Of a stretch of 9,105 bases of DNA, positions 6,977 through 9,105 are shown piece after piece. Each line of letters begins with the position of its first letter. Position 1 is the first letter of the stretch. The translations under genes and the position numbers were made by a program. Where the stretch lies: contig JBOGWA010000005.1 of assembly GCA_050693155.1 (NCBI GenBank), forward strand, positions 1 to 9,105, given 5' to 3'. The notes below the pieces were generated by a model. It worked only from the letters and a program-made list of their open reading frames with translations. It did no database searches and was not told the origin of the DNA. This stretch comes from JBOGWA01 sp050693155 (GTDB lineage: Bacteria > Actinomycetota > UBA4738 > CALAEC01).

Positions 6977-6984
6977 GGAGGAGG
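6977..6984 (+). promoter_or_regulatory. Strong ribosome binding site of metalloprotease copy 2
   Basis: GGAGGAGG lies 6 bases before ATG 6991. It is the strongest Shine-Dalgarno in the window and fixes the start, which is directly followed by a signal peptide. Confidence 0.8.
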
Positions 6985-6990
6985 TCAGCT

Positions 6991-8628
6991 ATGCGACGGC
7001 CCGCGATCGCGTTCATAGTCCTCACCATTATTCTTCCCTTCGCGTTCATTCCGTCAGCCCGAGCTGATCGAACGAAAAAACTGCCAAGCCTAGCCCACGT
7101 AGCCCGCGACGACCTCTTCCGGGCATTGGAGCGCGGAGAAATCTCAGAAGGCAAGTACGCACTAGAACGCTTCCGATCGTTCACAAGCCTCCGGCGGGCC
7201 CGATCGACGTATGGGCAAGTCGCTAGACCTCACCCTCGCGCCGCCACGATGCTGATCCGAGATTTGCGGCTTCGCCTGGATCAACTCTCCCCGAGCGACC
7301 GGGGGGCCGCCGAGGAAATGCTCGGTCGACCGGCCCAGAATGCGAGCGAGCCTTTCGGTTACGGAAGGTTCGGTTTCGGGGGGACGGGGACAGTTAGGAC
7401 GGCCTGTTCGGCGAACATGTGCTTCCACTGGGTGGAGGGAACCGGTGACTCACCACCGACAACCGACGACGATAGTGATTCGCTTCCCGATTGGGTCGAG
7501 ACAACCTCTGCAGTATTCGAGAACGTATGGGCCAAAGAGATCACAGCCTATGGCTATCGACCTCCTAAGAGCGACCTAAGTTCAGCAGACCACGGCCCTG
7601 ACGGCAGGCTCGATGTCTATCTGGCGGAGCTGAGAAGTGAGGGCCTATTTGGATTCTGCGATATTGACGATCCGAATCTGGAGGACCCGAGCTACCCATA
7701 CTTTGATATGTCAGCTTTTTGCTCTGTCGACAACGACTTCGTTGGTTATCCGAAACCCCCCCTCCTATCGCTCCAAGTCACGGCGGCGCATGAGTTCTTC
7801 CATGCATCGCAGTTCGCATACGACTATTTCGAGGATCCATGGTTGATGGAAGGGACAGCCGCGTGGATCGAGGATGAGGCATACGACGCCGTCAACGACA
7901 ACTACGACTACATCGAAGTGAGCCCACTTGAACTGCCATTTGTTCCGCTCGACACGGGGTTAGGGGGGCATGAGTACGGCGCCTGGGTCTTCTGGCGATA
8001 CCTTAGCGAGACCTTCGGCTCATCTTTCATCCGAGATGTCTGGAACCGGGCCGATGGAAGCGCGAGCGGGCCCGACAACTATTCGCTGCAGGCATTGATC
8101 GGCGTGTTGGGTACCCGAGGATCGAACCTCAGGACGGAGTTCGCAGACTTTGCCGCTCTTACCTACTTCCCCGCGCATTTCTATGAGGAAGGCCGTTCTT
8201 ATGGACCTGGTGTCATTCCCACCTTCGTTCGCCTCAGTAACACCCGAACGTCAGTCTCCATGCGCAGAATCCTTGACCACCTGACGAACAACTACATCGC
8301 TCTCATTCGCAGTAGCGCCATAGCCGGCGATGCCAAGCTCCAAGTCGACTTGAACCTACCTCCGCTCTCCCGCGGGTCGAATGCGACGCTGATCATCCTC
8401 CCAAGGTCTGGCAACCTCCGTTTCGTTCATTTTCGAGGCAACGCGCAGGGTGACAAAGCACTGCGCGTGCCATTCGGCAGCGACATTCAGCAAATCATCG
8501 TTGTTCTCACGAACGCAAGCGGCCGCTTCGGATCCTGCTTCAGCCTTGTGACGGTCTTCTCCTGCAACGGAGGAATACCTTTAGATGACAACCAGCCCTA
8601 CCGGTTTACCGCCCGCGTGATTCAGTAG
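6991..8628 (+). CDS. Secreted HEFFH zinc metalloprotease, MXAN_6640-like (copy 2)
   Basis: This 545-residue paralogue of copy 1 starts at ATG 6991. MRRP, then AIAFIVLTIILPFAFI, then PSARA before Asp26 is a textbook signal peptide with cleavage after Ala25. A propeptide-like region (about 31-105) aligns with copy 1, including ISEGKYALER and PRAATMLIRDLRLRL. DDDSDSLPDW (159-168) is the calcium-loop-like motif. HEFFH (267-271) with Glu287 in WLMEGTAAWIED forms the probable zinc site, with the same 16-residue spacing as copy 1. Cys pairs at 139/144, 223/244 and 516/525 mirror copy 1, as does the C-terminal beta domain (VVLTNASGRF). It is the only plus-strand gene between the ftsB-like and S1 genes, ending 16 bases from the convergent ftsB-like stop. 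Five sampled 60-base rows (7681, 7741, 7801, 7861, 8281) have 48-58% G+C against about 67% in malic enzyme rows. Leu324 and Leu531 use TTA. It was probably acquired or inserted later; the substrate is unknown. Confidence 0.9.
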   Translation: MRRPAIAFIVLTIILPFAFIPSARADRTKKLPSLAHVARDDLFRALERGEISEGKYALERFRSFTSLRRARSTYGQVARPHPRAATMLIRDLRLRLDQLSPSDRGAAEEMLGRPAQNASEPFGYGRFGFGGTGTVRTACSANMCFHWVEGTGDSPPTTDDDSDSLPDWVETTSAVFENVWAKEITAYGYRPPKSDLSSADHGPDGRLDVYLAELRSEGLFGFCDIDDPNLEDPSYPYFDMSAFCSVDNDFVGYPKPPLLSLQVTAAHEFFHASQFAYDYFEDPWLMEGTAAWIEDEAYDAVNDNYDYIEVSPLELPFVPLDTGLGGHEYGAWVFWRYLSETFGSSFIRDVWNRADGSASGPDNYSLQALIGVLGTRGSNLRTEFADFAALTYFPAHFYEEGRSYGPGVIPTFVRLSNTRTSVSMRRILDHLTNNYIALIRSSAIAGDAKLQVDLNLPPLSRGSNATLIILPRSGNLRFVHFRGNAQGDKALRVPFGSDIQQIIVVLTNASGRFGSCFSLVTVFSCNGGIPLDDNQPYRFTARVIQ

Positions 8629-8644
8629 GGCCCAAAGACCCTGC

Positions 8645-8974
8645 CTAGCAGGGAGTCTCGGCGGGCTCGCCGTCCTCGCGGACCGCAACGAAGGCGATCT
8701 CGCCCGGAAGGACCATCCCGAGGCACTCGCGCGCCAGTTGCTCGAGGTACGCCGGATCCTCCAGACGCTGGAGCTCGCCCTCGAGCTCTCGACGCTGTTC
8801 GGTCAAGAGTTGAAGCTCGTGGCGCAGCGTATCGACTTGCGCCTGCTGCTCGAAGTACTGCCGGAGAGGGAACACGGTGAGCGCTGCGAGCACGAGAACG
8901 ATTGCGGCAAGCCAGGCCGACCGGCGGCTGAGACGCAGGGCCTTCCTGGGAAGCCGATGCACTCTGATCGTCAC
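8645..8974 (-). CDS. Septum formation initiator family protein (FtsB/DivIC-like)
   Basis: This 109-residue bitopic membrane protein has a basic N-terminus (residues 1-18), one hydrophobic span at about 20-37 (AWLAAIVLVLAALTVFPL), then a Glu/Gln/Leu coiled coil (about 41-72), ending in DPAYLEQLAR (73-82) and ECLGMVLPGE, the usual FtsB/DivIC finish. In the divisome, FtsB/DivIC binds FtsL and FtsQ/DivIB outside the membrane and helps activate septal wall synthesis. The start is GTG 8974, sharing four bases with the enolase stop, with GGAGGAAGG upstream. The eno-ftsB neighbourhood is classical in actinobacteria and supports the call. The C-terminal Cys109 is unusual. Confidence 0.9.
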   Translation of the reverse strand: MTIRVHRLPRKALRLSRRSAWLAAIVLVLAALTVFPLRQYFEQQAQVDTLRHELQLLTEQRRELEGELQRLEDPAYLEQLARECLGMVLPGEIAFVAVREDGEPAETPC

Positions 8975-9105
8975 GATGCCTTCCTCCGGAAGGGTCCCGC
9001 GCCGGCGAAGCGAGCGCCCTCGCCGAGTTCCTGCTCGATCCGAATGAGCTGGTTGTACTTCGCCGTTCGCTCGCCGCGCGAAGGGGCTCCGGCTTTGATC
9101 TGGCC
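8971..9105 (-). CDS. eno: Enolase, C-terminal 44 residues (5' part outside window)
   Basis: The minus strand from 9105 reads GQIKAGAPSRGERTAKYNQL, then IRIEQELGEGARFAGAGPFR and RKAS before TGA at 8973-8971. This is the universally conserved C-terminus of enolase, which interconverts 2-phosphoglycerate and phosphoenolpyruvate in glycolysis. Enolase is about 430 residues, so roughly nine tenths lies beyond the right edge. Its stop overlaps the GTG of the ftsB-like gene as GTGA, which makes the two a translationally coupled pair. Confidence 0.95.
   Translation of the reverse strand, partial: GQIKAGAPSRGERTAKYNQLIRIEQELGEGARFAGAGPFRRKAS
8979..8987 (-). promoter_or_regulatory. Ribosome binding site of the ftsB-like gene, inside the enolase coding region
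   Basis: The minus strand reads GGAGGAAGG, four bases before GTG 8974. The site forms part of the last enolase codons (FRRKAS), so ribosomes finishing enolase pass over it. Confidence 0.65.

Noticed and set aside
1053..8628. Inverted protease copies as recombination arms for flipping the housekeeping operon
   Set aside because: Identity at DNA level is patchy, with exact matches of only about 14 bases at the HEFFH region, too short for efficient homologous inversion.
8626..8647. Hairpin AGGGcccaaagaCCCT between the convergent copy 2 and ftsB-like stops as a shared terminator
   Set aside because: The stem is only four base pairs, there is no T-run on either side, and in this composition it is expected by chance.

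Overview
The window is a gene-dense, high-G+C bacterial chromosome segment. The best fit is an actinobacterium, possibly one of the deep, little-cultured lineages such as Thermoleophilia; the lineage within the phylum is an inference. The main reason is gene order: on the minus strand, enolase, an FtsB/DivIC-type septum protein, a DUF501 domain and a Ppx/GppA phosphatase follow each other, as in mycobacteria and many other actinobacteria. A long acidic-tailed S1 protein and a tRNA-Leu(UAA) without encoded CCA complete the housekeeping set.

Layout, left to right. Bases 2-925 (+) hold the C-terminal 307 residues of a secreted subtilisin-type protease that ends in nine RTX-like calcium-binding nonapeptides. 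Converging on it is tRNA-Leu(UAA) (934-1019, -). Then comes a tightly packed minus-strand block, read from right to left: S1-domain protein (6371-6913), DUF501-Ppx/GppA fusion (4956-6353), membrane-anchored cyclophilin-type prolyl isomerase (4172-4942), ACT-malic enzyme (2747-4165) and a secreted HEFFH zinc metalloprotease, called copy 1 here (1053-2732). The gaps are 17, 13, 6 and 14 bases, so these five genes are probably one operon. At the right end, enolase (C-terminus only, 8971-9105) overlaps the ftsB-like gene (8645-8974) by four bases.

Between the ftsB-like gene and the S1 gene lies the one plus-strand gene of the right half (6991-8628). It encodes a second, clearly homologous HEFFH metalloprotease (copy 2). 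It breaks an otherwise co-directional housekeeping block, has lower G+C, and is the only gene here with TTA leucine codons. It therefore looks like a later arrival.

Overall, conserved central metabolism and cell-division genes are interleaved with three exported proteases or protease-like proteins (one subtilase, two MXAN_6640-like metalloproteases) and an extracytoplasmic-facing prolyl isomerase. No gene-free stretch exceeds 130 bases. I see no CRISPR array, insertion sequence, prophage or clearly new defence system. The most unusual points are the inserted paralogous protease with its TTA codons beside a tRNA-Leu(UAA), and the DUF501-Ppx/GppA fusion.
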